A DNA stretch of 33,760 nt from an uncultured Prevotella sp. GTDB lineage: Bacteria; Bacteroidota; Bacteroidia; Bacteroidales; Bacteroidaceae. The position numbers and the translations under genes are program-made. The stretch lies in NCBI GenBank assembly GCA_900543585.1, contig UQRP01000030.1:1-33760 (forward strand), in the 5' to 3' direction. Positions 26,801-33,760 of the stretch are shown in pieces; position 1 is the first letter of the stretch, and the number at the start of each line of letters is the position of its first letter. A model generated the notes under the pieces. The model was not told the origin of the DNA. It worked only from the letters and a program-made list of their open reading frames with translations, and did not search any database.

Positions 26801-27018
26801 AGACCTTCCAACTTGGCTATACACTCCCGCGTGTTCTCACCAAGCGCGTCGGTGTAGACCGTTTCCGCCTCTTCGTTATGGCTGAGAACCTCATCACATG
26901 GACCAAATACTGGGGCTTCGACCCGGAGATTGGGTCCAGCACCACATCCTTGGGTGTCGACTACGGTGTCTATCCGCAGGCTCGCACATGGTCGGTAGGT
27001 TTCAACATCACTCTCTAA
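23812..27018 (+). pseudogene. susC: SusC/RagA-family TonB-dependent glycan importer, interrupted by one in-frame TAA
   Basis: This is the outer-membrane importer of the polysaccharide locus; its 22-strand barrel forms a lidded channel with SusD and is driven by TonB. Signal peptide (1-22), CarboxypepD_reg-like domain (about 24-90), the typical DDSKTLNDVVVIGYG stretch, plug domain (IRVRGIGTINNSDPLYIIDGM) and barrel ending in ARTWSVGFNITL are all present in one frame of 1069 codons. Codon 93 (24088-24090) is TAA exactly where relatives usually have Glu (VIL-E-DDSK), so one G to T change explains it. The upstream piece is 92 residues; the downstream piece could start only at GTG 24154 and would lack the signal peptide and the VVVIGYG region. 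Everything after the stop is intact, so the change is very recent, or it is a sequencing error or a suppressed stop. The susD start follows 19 bp later. Confidence 0.9.
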
Positions 27019-27037
27019 ACTATAAAGAAAATCTGTT

Positions 27038-28576
27038 ATGAAAAGAATGAAATATATTTATGTGGGAGTTTTGGCATCTGCCTTTCTCTTGGGCTCCTGC
27101 AGCGATGACTTCCTCAAGGTCGAGAACCCTACGGGTGAGCCCTTGGAGGAATATTACACCACCGACGCACATCTTCAGGAGTCGGTGACAGCCGCCTACG
27201 ACCCTCTGCACTGGCCCGACTGGGACGGCACAGCATACAACGCACTGAACATCGACGCCGAGATTATGGGCGACGACTTCTATCCCGGCGGTGCCAGCAT
27301 CTCCGACAACCAGCACTGGCATAAGCTCTTCAACTTCGAAGGCGACGGCAACAACACATTGGCTACCCTTTGGGGCGACTTCTACTCCGGTATCAAGCTC
27401 TGCAACGACGTGATGACCTATTGCGCCTACCCCGCCAACGCTGGCAACACCAACCTGCCGACCTATATCGAGCAGGCCCGACTACTCAGAGCTTACTACT
27501 ACAACATCCTCTGGCACTACTATGGCGACATTCCCTTCTATCTCACCAACCTCGACAGTCCCTACCAGGCCGACCAGATTTCTGCCGACAAGGTCTATGA
27601 GAACCTTATCGCCGAGATGGAGGACATCATCAAGGGCAACGTCCTGCCCATGCGCTGGGACGATGCCAACGCTGGGCGTGTCTCGCTGGCCTTTGCCTAC
27701 ATGCTCTACACCGAGATGGTGATGTATCAGAACGATACAGCCCGCTATCCCCAGGCCTTGGCTTACATGAAGGAGATCATCAACAGTGGCAGCTACCGAC
27801 TCATGGACAACTTCGCCGACATCTGGAAAGAGAGCGGTGAGTGGGGCTCCGAGTCCATCTTCGAGGTCAACTATCAGGACGACCAGGCAGGTCGCGACTG
27901 GGGATCTGCTGCCAAGAATGCCGGTGGCACCGTGCTGCCTACCCTCATCGCGCCTAACAGCTGGAAGGGTGGTGACGGATGGTCGGCCGGTCAGGACGGC
28001 TGGGGCTTCCTGCCCATGCGCGTGGAGACCTACAATATGTTTGACGCTGCCGACCAGCGCCGCGAAGCTACCTGCTGGGACCTTCGCAGCCTCCAGGGCA
28101 CCGACAAAGACTACAATGCCCGTTACCAGGACACTCACCTATGGCTGGCTAAATACCGTCCTATGGACGAGAACAACAAGGACTGCCCGTCATCAAAGAA
28201 CCTCAACTACAACAACAACCTCCGTATCTACCGCTATGCTGAGACGCTCCTCAATGCTGCTGAGCTGACATTGGCTACCGGTGGCAGCAACGCCGAAGCC
28301 ACAGGCTACTTCAACATCGTGCACCGCCGCGCCGGACTGCCGGCCTTGGAGAGCATCACGGAGGACGACATCCTCACAGAGCGTCACCTCGAGTTCGTTG
28401 GTGAGGGCAAGCGCTACTTCGACCTCGTGCGCACTGGAAAGGCTGCCACAACGCTCGTGGCCATACCAGGCACGGACCGCACCAACAGTTGGACACCGAA
28501 CAAGAAGCACGTGCCTCTGTCGCAGTCTGAGCTCGACAACGATCCTAAACTCCATCAGAACGACTACACAAAATAA
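27038..28576 (+). CDS. susD: SusD/RagB-family surface glycan-binding lipoprotein
   Basis: This is the lid partner of SusC: a lipoprotein on the outer surface that captures oligosaccharides. The signal peptide ends in the lipobox LLGSC with Cys21, followed at once by SDD, which fits a Bacteroidetes surface-export signal. The 512-residue protein has TPR-like helices, with YYNILWHYYGDIPFYL as the family landmark (about residues 150-165) and a C-terminal RagB/SusD part with LTERHLEFVGEGKRYFDLVRTGKA. Aromatic residues for sugar stacking are plentiful, but I cannot assign them. It lies between susC (19-bp gap) and the SGBP gene (13-bp gap). Confidence 0.96.
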   Translation: MKRMKYIYVGVLASAFLLGSCSDDFLKVENPTGEPLEEYYTTDAHLQESVTAAYDPLHWPDWDGTAYNALNIDAEIMGDDFYPGGASISDNQHWHKLFNFEGDGNNTLATLWGDFYSGIKLCNDVMTYCAYPANAGNTNLPTYIEQARLLRAYYYNILWHYYGDIPFYLTNLDSPYQADQISADKVYENLIAEMEDIIKGNVLPMRWDDANAGRVSLAFAYMLYTEMVMYQNDTARYPQALAYMKEIINSGSYRLMDNFADIWKESGEWGSESIFEVNYQDDQAGRDWGSAAKNAGGTVLPTLIAPNSWKGGDGWSAGQDGWGFLPMRVETYNMFDAADQRREATCWDLRSLQGTDKDYNARYQDTHLWLAKYRPMDENNKDCPSSKNLNYNNNLRIYRYAETLLNAAELTLATGGSNAEATGYFNIVHRRAGLPALESITEDDILTERHLEFVGEGKRYFDLVRTGKAATTLVAIPGTDRTNSWTPNKKHVPLSQSELDNDPKLHQNDYTK

Positions 28577-28589
28577 AAGCTGAAAAACT

Positions 28590-30032
28590 ATGAAACAGAT
28601 ATTTAAGCTTATAGCCGGAGCTCTCTTCGTGGGACTGACGTTCTCAGCCTGCTCCCCTGAGGACTTCAAGGGTGCCGACCAGAATGGGATTCCCTCCATG
28701 GAGGGTGTCGATTTCAACGTCACCGTCGACCAAACCACCAACACCATGACGGCTACGGCTCCCGATATTGCCGGGGAGTATCCCGTCTGGCTCATCGATG
28801 GAAAGAAATACTCCACCCTGCCTTCCGTCACCTACTCCAACAAGGTTAAGGGCACTTACAGCATCGAGCTGCACATGGCCAACAAGAACGGCTTAAGCCA
28901 GGCCGGCCTCAAGAAGGAGTTCACCTTCAATGAGACAAAGGTCGACTTCGCGCCTTACGCTGAAAAGCTCAAAGGCAAGAGCTGGCGTATCGACAACACG
29001 GCAGCCGGACACATGGCTTGCGGACCCTCTGGCACCTCCGGCACCGAATGGTGGTCGGCAGCCAAGGACGATAAGAAAGACTTTGGCGTCTATGACGACC
29101 GCCTGACCTTCACGCCCACTGACGGCGACCCTACCCGAGGCACCTATGTCTACAGCTCCGGTGAGGACGGCAAGACGTTTGTCAACACGGGTACGACAAT
29201 CTGGGGCAGCAGCAATCCCGACTGGGACGCTACCATCACGGCCTCGCAGACGGCAGGCTATCGTCTGGAGTCCGGCACATGGACCGATGCCGAGGGCAAG
29301 GCGCAGGAGGCCATCTTCCTCGTCCTCGACGACAACACCCTCTTCCCTTACATCTCCAGCGACGGACAGTATGAGCATCCCCGCTTCCGGATTGAAGGGC
29401 TGACCTCCACCGCCATGGACCTCGTCTATGACAATGGCGATATCGCCTGGCACTTCAAGCTCACCAGCAAGGAGCCTACATCGGGTGACGTACCTCTGAA
29501 CCCAGATGACGACCCGGAGAAGATCGACTGGTGCAGTGTCAATAGCGACCTCAACCTCGGAAAGGCCTTCAACTCCTTCGGGCAAATGACCTTCTGGTGG
29601 GCTGATGGCAACTGGGCACAGCTCGCCAATCCGGAGTTTGCCTTCAAGGATGGTGTCTACACCATCTCGTTCGCCGGACAACCGGGTGGCTTGGAGTGGC
29701 AGGCTCAGTGCATGATACATACCGCCGACGAGGGCGTACCCTTCACCTATGAGAGCGGCCAGACTTACGACATCAGCTTCAAGCTGAAGTCGAACGTCGA
29801 CATCCCACGCTACACGCTGAAGATTGCCGACCAGAAGGATGACAAAAACTACATGTACAACAACAGCGGCATGTCGGCTGAGATGGGCACGACAACGGTA
29901 CGGGTGCCTAATGTCAAGTCCACGACATCTTCGTCATCCACTAAGTTCATCCTCGACTTCGGTGGTATCGGCGCTGACCCGACAATATCCATCAGCGACA
30001 TCATCATTCAGAAACACGCGCTGAAGAAATAA
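28590..30032 (+). CDS. Surface glycan-binding lipoprotein (SGBP-B/SusE-F-position protein)
   Basis: This 480-residue lipoprotein directly follows susD, the place of the second surface glycan-binding protein in most loci. The signal peptide ends at Cys20 (TFSAC) and is followed by SPEDF, an acidic export-type sequence. Residues about 38-110 look like a PKD/Ig-type domain; the middle part (about 125-300) is Trp/Tyr-rich beta structure (SWRIDNTA, GTEWWSA); the C-terminal part (about 315-480) resembles a carbohydrate-binding sandwich, with WCSVNSDLNLGKAF and ISISDIIIQ. No catalytic motif is visible. By context it binds the locus substrate, probably a beta-glucan. Sequence alone does not prove the specificity. 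Confidence 0.82.
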   Translation: MKQIFKLIAGALFVGLTFSACSPEDFKGADQNGIPSMEGVDFNVTVDQTTNTMTATAPDIAGEYPVWLIDGKKYSTLPSVTYSNKVKGTYSIELHMANKNGLSQAGLKKEFTFNETKVDFAPYAEKLKGKSWRIDNTAAGHMACGPSGTSGTEWWSAAKDDKKDFGVYDDRLTFTPTDGDPTRGTYVYSSGEDGKTFVNTGTTIWGSSNPDWDATITASQTAGYRLESGTWTDAEGKAQEAIFLVLDDNTLFPYISSDGQYEHPRFRIEGLTSTAMDLVYDNGDIAWHFKLTSKEPTSGDVPLNPDDDPEKIDWCSVNSDLNLGKAFNSFGQMTFWWADGNWAQLANPEFAFKDGVYTISFAGQPGGLEWQAQCMIHTADEGVPFTYESGQTYDISFKLKSNVDIPRYTLKIADQKDDKNYMYNNSGMSAEMGTTTVRVPNVKSTTSSSSTKFILDFGGIGADPTISISDIIIQKHALKK

Positions 30033-30056
30033 CGTTATCCTTTTATTCTCATCCCC

Positions 30057-30103
30057 CAGAGGAATCTGCTACCGCTCGGCAGCGGGTTCCTCTGTTTGCC
30101 TTT
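30057..30103 (+). terminator. Terminator-like hairpin between SGBP and GH16 genes
   Basis: Outer arms CAGAGGAA (30057-30064) and TTCCTCTG (30087-30094) enclose an inner hairpin CCGCT/AGCGG (30072-30085). A T-rich tract follows. It lies in the only sizeable gap (82 bp) of the operon, so it may be a partial terminator or an RNA-processing/stability element. Confidence 0.6.
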
Positions 30104-30114
30104 AGTTTTAAGAC

Positions 30115-31233
30115 ATGAAACACACAAACTTTTTCCTTCTTCTTACGCTGTGTCTGGCCGTCCTCGTCCTTAGTTGCAGTTCTTCCGACAGCGACGACGG
30201 CAACGCACCCACGCCCACCCTCACCCTCACCCTCGACAAAGAAGCCCTCACCTTCACGTCAGAAGCGGGAAGCCAAACCATCTCTGTGACGGCAAGCCAC
30301 GAATGGGGGCTCGTCAGCACTTCTGACAACTGGCTGAAAGTATCACCGACATCCGGGCTCGGCACCGCTAAGGAAACCAAGATTACGGTCACCGTAGATG
30401 CCAACCCCAACACGACGGACCGCACCGCCACCCTAACCTTTGCAGCAGGCTCTCTTCGTAAGACCGTCTCCGTGACACAGGAAGGTGCCACCTCTGCGAA
30501 ATATGATGCACCGGAAGGCTACAGTCTCGTCTGGCACGACGAGTTCGACGGCACCTCTCTCAGTGACGATTGGACGGAGGAACAGAAGCCTGCCGGATGG
30601 GTCAACAACGAGTTACAGACCTATATCAAGGGCTCCTCCGTCAACGAGGTCAAAGACGGCCATCTCCTCATCCACTGCTACAAAGGTGATGATGGCAAGA
30701 TCTATTCCGGACGTGTCTATGCCAAACCCGACAAAGGCTGGACCTACGGTTATTTTGAGGCACGCATCAAACTGCCGTCAGGCAAGGGCACATGGCCGGC
30801 ATTCTGGATGATGCCTGCTAACAACAACTCCTCTACCAACCCCTGGCCGGGGTGCGGTGAGATAGACATCATGGAGGAGGTCGGTGTAGATGCCAATATC
30901 GTCTCTTCAACCATCCACTGCAACAAGTACAACAACGGCAACACGAGCATCGAACATGGAGTTCTCAACGTGCCAACAGCGGAATCCGACTACCATATCT
31001 ACGCCTGCGAGTGGACAGCCGACAAGCTCGAGTTCTTCGTCGACGGCAAGAGCATCCTCACCTATGCGCCTGCCGACAAGACCAAGGACTTCTGGCCGTT
31101 CAACGTGCCCTTCTACCCCATCCTCAACCTGGCATGGGGCGGTGTCTGGGGCGGTTACAAGGGTGTCGACGAGAGTGCCCTGCCCGTGACGATGAGTGTC
31201 GACTATGTCAGAATATTCCAAAAGACGAAATGA
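30115..31233 (+). CDS. BACON-GH16 endo-beta-glucanase lipoprotein (laminarinase/licheninase type)
   Basis: This enzyme cuts beta-1,3- or mixed-linkage beta-glucan at the cell surface. The signal peptide ends in LVLSC (Cys21) followed by SSSDSDD, a likely surface-export sequence. A BACON domain (about residues 38-125, with ASHEWGLVSTSDNWLKVSPTSG) leads to a GH16 domain (about 135-372). The catalytic motif GEIDIMEE gives Glu249 as nucleophile, Asp251, and Glu254 as acid/base, in the ExDxxE form with the extra residue typical of laminarinases and bacterial licheninases. The ending SVDYVRIFQK is classical. Its stop overlaps the GH3 start (ATGA). GH16 next to GH3 and SusCD is the layout of known laminarin and cereal beta-glucan loci. 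Confidence 0.93.
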   Translation: MKHTNFFLLLTLCLAVLVLSCSSSDSDDGNAPTPTLTLTLDKEALTFTSEAGSQTISVTASHEWGLVSTSDNWLKVSPTSGLGTAKETKITVTVDANPNTTDRTATLTFAAGSLRKTVSVTQEGATSAKYDAPEGYSLVWHDEFDGTSLSDDWTEEQKPAGWVNNELQTYIKGSSVNEVKDGHLLIHCYKGDDGKIYSGRVYAKPDKGWTYGYFEARIKLPSGKGTWPAFWMMPANNNSSTNPWPGCGEIDIMEEVGVDANIVSSTIHCNKYNNGNTSIEHGVLNVPTAESDYHIYACEWTADKLEFFVDGKSILTYAPADKTKDFWPFNVPFYPILNLAWGGVWGGYKGVDESALPVTMSVDYVRIFQKTK

Positions 31234-33512
31234 CCATGCACAAGAAACTTTTTGCTCTTTTCGCCCTCTGTCTCGTCACCGCTGTCATGCGCGCTGCCGA
31301 CGACATGGACGCTTTCATCTCTCGGCTGATGAGCCGCATGACCTTCGAGGAGAAGGTAGGACAACTCAACCTGTTGCCCGGTGGCGACATCACCACGGGT
31401 GCGGTGATGCACTCTCCTGTGGCGGCGCTGATAGAGAAAGGGCAGCTTGGCGCTGTCCTGAATATCAAAGGCGCCGACAAGATAAAAGCCTTGCAGGAGG
31501 TCGCCATCAAGCACAGCCGCTTAGGCATTCCCCTGCTCATTGGCCTCGACGTCATCCACGGCTATGAGACCGTGCTCCCTGTACCCTTGGCCCAAGCCTG
31601 TTCCTGGGACCCGGCGGCTATCGAGGCCGGTGCCCGCATGGCGGCTGTAGAGGCTTCGGCAGCCGGCATCAACTGGGTGTACAGCCCGATGGTCGATGTC
31701 GCCCACGACCCGCGCTGGGGCAGAGTCGTGGAAGGCTACGGTGAAGACCCCTACCTCTCTTCCGTCATGGGAGTGGCCGCAGTGAAAGGCTATCAGGGCG
31801 ACCTCACACCGGAAGGAGGCAAGAAAACGCCACAGGTCTTGGCTTGTCTGAAACACTATGCCCTCTATGGAGCCACAGAAGCCGGTAAGGACTACAGCAA
31901 TGTGGACATGAGCCGGTTGAGGATGTACAACCAATATTTTCCGCCTTATAAGGCTGCTGTCGAGGCCGGTGTGGGCAGTGTGATGTCATCGTTCAACTTT
32001 GTCGACGGCATCCCCGCCACTGCCAACCGCTGGCTCCTCAACGATGTGCTGCGCCGCCAGTGGAAGTTCAATGGTTTCGTCGTCACCGACTACGGATCCA
32101 TCGGCGAGATGAAGACCATGGGCTATGGTGAGATGAAGACAAACACCATCGCGGCTATGAAAGCAGGCACGGACATGGACATGTGCTCCAATGCCTACTC
32201 CCAATATCTCAAAGCCGCTGTCGACAACGGTGATTTGACCATGACGGATATCGACACAGCGGTGAGACGTGTCTTGGAGGCAAAATACCGTCTCGGCCTC
32301 TTCGCTGATCCCTACCGCTACTGCAACACGAAGCGCGCGAAGACGGACATCTATACTCCAGCCCACCGCAAGCTCGCCCGCGACATCGCCGCCGAGACCT
32401 TTGTACTGTTGAAGAACAACGGCGTGCTGCCATTGAAGAAGCAGGGAACCATCGCGCTCATCGGTCCGCTCGCCGACACACGCAACAACCTCCCGGGACC
32501 CTGGTCCACCGGTGACGACCCGTCGAAATATTCCACTATCAAGGAAAGCATGATGAACTATCTCGGCTCTCAGGCCCAAGTTGTCTATGCCCAGGGCTGC
32601 AACATCTATGCCGATTCCCTCCGGCAGAAAGCCGTAGAGTTCGGCAGGCCCATCCGGCGTGGCGACGACAAGGCACTCTTCGACGAGGCGATGCAGACAG
32701 CGGAAAAGGCCGACGTCATCGTGGCCTGCCTCGGGGAGATGGCTGAGATGTCAGGAGAAAGCTCCACACGTACCGACCTCAACCTCCCCGACGTGCAGAT
32801 GCAGCTGCTCAAGGCGTTGGTAGCCACCGGGAAGCCAGTGGTATTACTCAACTTCTCCGGACGACCCACCATCCTCTCATGGGAGAACGACCATGTCAGT
32901 GCGCTGATGAACGTGTGGTTTGCAGGCAGTGAGACAGGAGATGCCCTCTGCGATGTCCTCTTCGGCGACAAGGTGCCATCCGGAAAACTCGTAAACACCT
33001 TCCCGCGGAGCATGGGACAGATTCCTGTCTTCTACAACCACATCAGCAGCAGCCGTCCCGTTCCGGATGGCGAGAAGGTATTCCACAAATACGCCAGCAA
33101 CTATATCGACGAGGTCAACGGTCCGCTATTTCCCTTCGGCTATGGACTCAGCTATACGACCTTCAAATACAGCGACGTACAGCTGTCGGCAGACACAATG
33201 AATAAGAACGGTAAGGTGACCGCCTCTGTCACCGTGACGAACACCGGAGCCTTCGATGCTGACGAGATTGTGCAGCTCTACATCCATGCCCACTACTCCA
33301 CTCTACTGCGTCCAGTGAAGGAGCTGAAGGGCTTCAAGCGCGTGCATATCGCCAAGGGCAGTAGCGTGACGGTCTCCTTCGACATCGACACCACCACCCT
33401 GCAGTACCTCGATGCCACCGGTCATCCTTTCCTTGAGCCCGGCGCCTTCGACATCATGATAGGTCCCAATAGTAAGGAAGTGAAGGGAAAGGTGTTAGAT
33501 GTTAGGTGTTAG
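31230..33512 (+). CDS. GH3 family periplasmic beta-glucosidase
   Basis: This enzyme releases glucose from imported beta-gluco-oligosaccharides. A signal peptide (LFALFALCLVTAVMRA) without lipobox places it in the periplasm. The GH3 N-terminal barrel starts with MTFEEKVGQLNLLPGG and has KHYALYGATEAGKDY and GFVVTDYGSIGEM, with the nucleophile Asp at about residue 287. The alpha/beta-sandwich (ETFVLLKNNGVLPL) and a fibronectin-III-like end (VTVTNTGAFDADEIVQLYI) follow; 760 residues is a normal length. I start at ATG 31230, which overlaps the GH16 stop as ATGA; ATG 31236 is equally good. The last residues (VLDVRC) are encoded by the heptamer repeat, so the natural C-terminus has been altered slightly. 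Confidence 0.94.
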   Translation: MTMHKKLFALFALCLVTAVMRAADDMDAFISRLMSRMTFEEKVGQLNLLPGGDITTGAVMHSPVAALIEKGQLGAVLNIKGADKIKALQEVAIKHSRLGIPLLIGLDVIHGYETVLPVPLAQACSWDPAAIEAGARMAAVEASAAGINWVYSPMVDVAHDPRWGRVVEGYGEDPYLSSVMGVAAVKGYQGDLTPEGGKKTPQVLACLKHYALYGATEAGKDYSNVDMSRLRMYNQYFPPYKAAVEAGVGSVMSSFNFVDGIPATANRWLLNDVLRRQWKFNGFVVTDYGSIGEMKTMGYGEMKTNTIAAMKAGTDMDMCSNAYSQYLKAAVDNGDLTMTDIDTAVRRVLEAKYRLGLFADPYRYCNTKRAKTDIYTPAHRKLARDIAAETFVLLKNNGVLPLKKQGTIALIGPLADTRNNLPGPWSTGDDPSKYSTIKESMMNYLGSQAQVVYAQGCNIYADSLRQKAVEFGRPIRRGDDKALFDEAMQTAEKADVIVACLGEMAEMSGESSTRTDLNLPDVQMQLLKALVATGKPVVLLNFSGRPTILSWENDHVSALMNVWFAGSETGDALCDVLFGDKVPSGKLVNTFPRSMGQIPVFYNHISSSRPVPDGEKVFHKYASNYIDEVNGPLFPFGYGLSYTTFKYSDVQLSADTMNKNGKVTASVTVTNTGAFDADEIVQLYIHAHYSTLLRPVKELKGFKRVHIAKGSSVTVSFDIDTTTLQYLDATGHPFLEPGAFDIMIGPNSKEVKGKVLDVRC

Positions 33513-33570
33513 GTGGTAGGTGATAGGTGTTAGGTGTTAGGTGATAGGTGTTAGGTGTTAGGTGATAGGT
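33494..33570 (+). repeat. Tandem heptamer array (GTTAGGT/GATAGGT)
   Basis: Eleven heptamers follow one another: GTTAGAT, GTTAGGT, GTTAGGT, GGTAGGT, GATAGGT and then twice the set GTTAGGT-GTTAGGT-GATAGGT, so there is a 21-bp higher-order period. The array begins inside the GH3 reading frame and supplies its last codons and the TAG stop. A unit of 7 bp means that a copy-number change upstream of the stop would shift the frame. Confidence 0.9.
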
Positions 33571-33760
33571 GTTAATGATGTGGCAGTGCTGTAAATCAGA
33601 TTCATAGCCATGTTAAGCTATCCCCTGGCATATGCCGTGGAATACCCCGCTAATCACAAAGAGGCTCCTATAGAATGGGTATTGCCGTAGGGGCGGCCCA
33701 CCGTGGAGGCTGCTGAAAAAGTCTGGGAGGGGTTATATTTATACATTGGGTGTTAATCTT
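33571..33760. other. No gene visible at the window end
   Basis: A 26-codon frame from ATG 33611 ends at TAG 33689 and resumes open afterwards, but it resembles nothing I know. No terminator for the GH3 operon is evident within these 190 bp. Confidence 0.4.

Noticed and set aside
28893..29720. Long antisense open frame (275 codons) opposite the SGBP gene
   Set aside because: It arises from the biased codon use of the sense gene, has no recognisable domain or promoter, and the sense protein is clearly real. The same holds for antisense frames opposite susC, susD, GH16 and GH3.
31011..31229. N-terminal extension of GH3 into the GH16 gene
   Set aside because: It overlaps the GH16 3' end out of frame, is Arg/Gln-rich and precedes a proper signal peptide.
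33494..33570. CRISPR-like array
   Set aside because: The repeats are contiguous heptamers with no spacers, and there are no cas genes.

Overview
The window looks like chromosomal DNA of a Prevotella-type member of the Bacteroidales. The reasons are the repeated sigma-ABfr promoter signature (TTTG, 18-20 bp, TAnnTTTG), a short RpoD of 290 residues, a tmRNA tag ending in NYALAA, SusC/SusD pairs, a PorE-like component of the type IX secretion system (T9SS), BspA-like leucine-rich repeats, BACON domains, and tRNA genes that do not encode CCA. No identification beyond that is claimed.

Layout, left to right. Positions 1-3120 look like the end of an integrated element: a type III restriction subunit that has lost its Walker A end, then about 440 bp without a convincing gene but with five copies of TGTTTTCC, stopping at the 3' end of a tRNA-Met gene (3171-3244). 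Positions 3361-15566 are housekeeping and envelope genes: a secreted S9 peptidase coupled to a small membrane protein, a response regulator/histidine kinase pair, a PAP2 phosphatase, the tightly packed run porE-like / rRNA m5C methyltransferase / dihydrofolate reductase, an Lrp/AsnC regulator, a PrsW-family membrane protease and an M15 peptidase. Positions 15636-20783 hold dnaG, tmRNA, a decayed BspA-like surface-protein gene with a small downstream ORF, tRNA-Val and the primary sigma factor. A CDF metal transporter follows.

Positions 21794-33512 form a polysaccharide utilisation locus: a membrane-spanning SusR/DUF6377-like regulator diverging from susC, susD, a surface glycan-binding lipoprotein, a BACON-GH16 endo-glucanase lipoprotein and a periplasmic GH3 beta-glucosidase. 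The enzyme set points to laminarin or mixed-linkage beta-glucan: GH16 cuts at the surface, SusCD imports oligosaccharides, GH3 finishes them in the periplasm. The susC reading frame carries one in-frame TAA at codon 93, which as written would disable uptake.

The points most worth a second look are the susC nonsense codon, three AGATTGC heptamers in the regulator/susC intergenic region (one inside the susC promoter spacer), the tRNA-Met integration scar with integrase-arm-like repeats, the BspA remnant with its short conserved-looking peptide, a terminator-like hairpin inside the PUL operon, and a heptamer tandem array that supplies the last codons of GH3. I did not find a clearly new multi-gene system.
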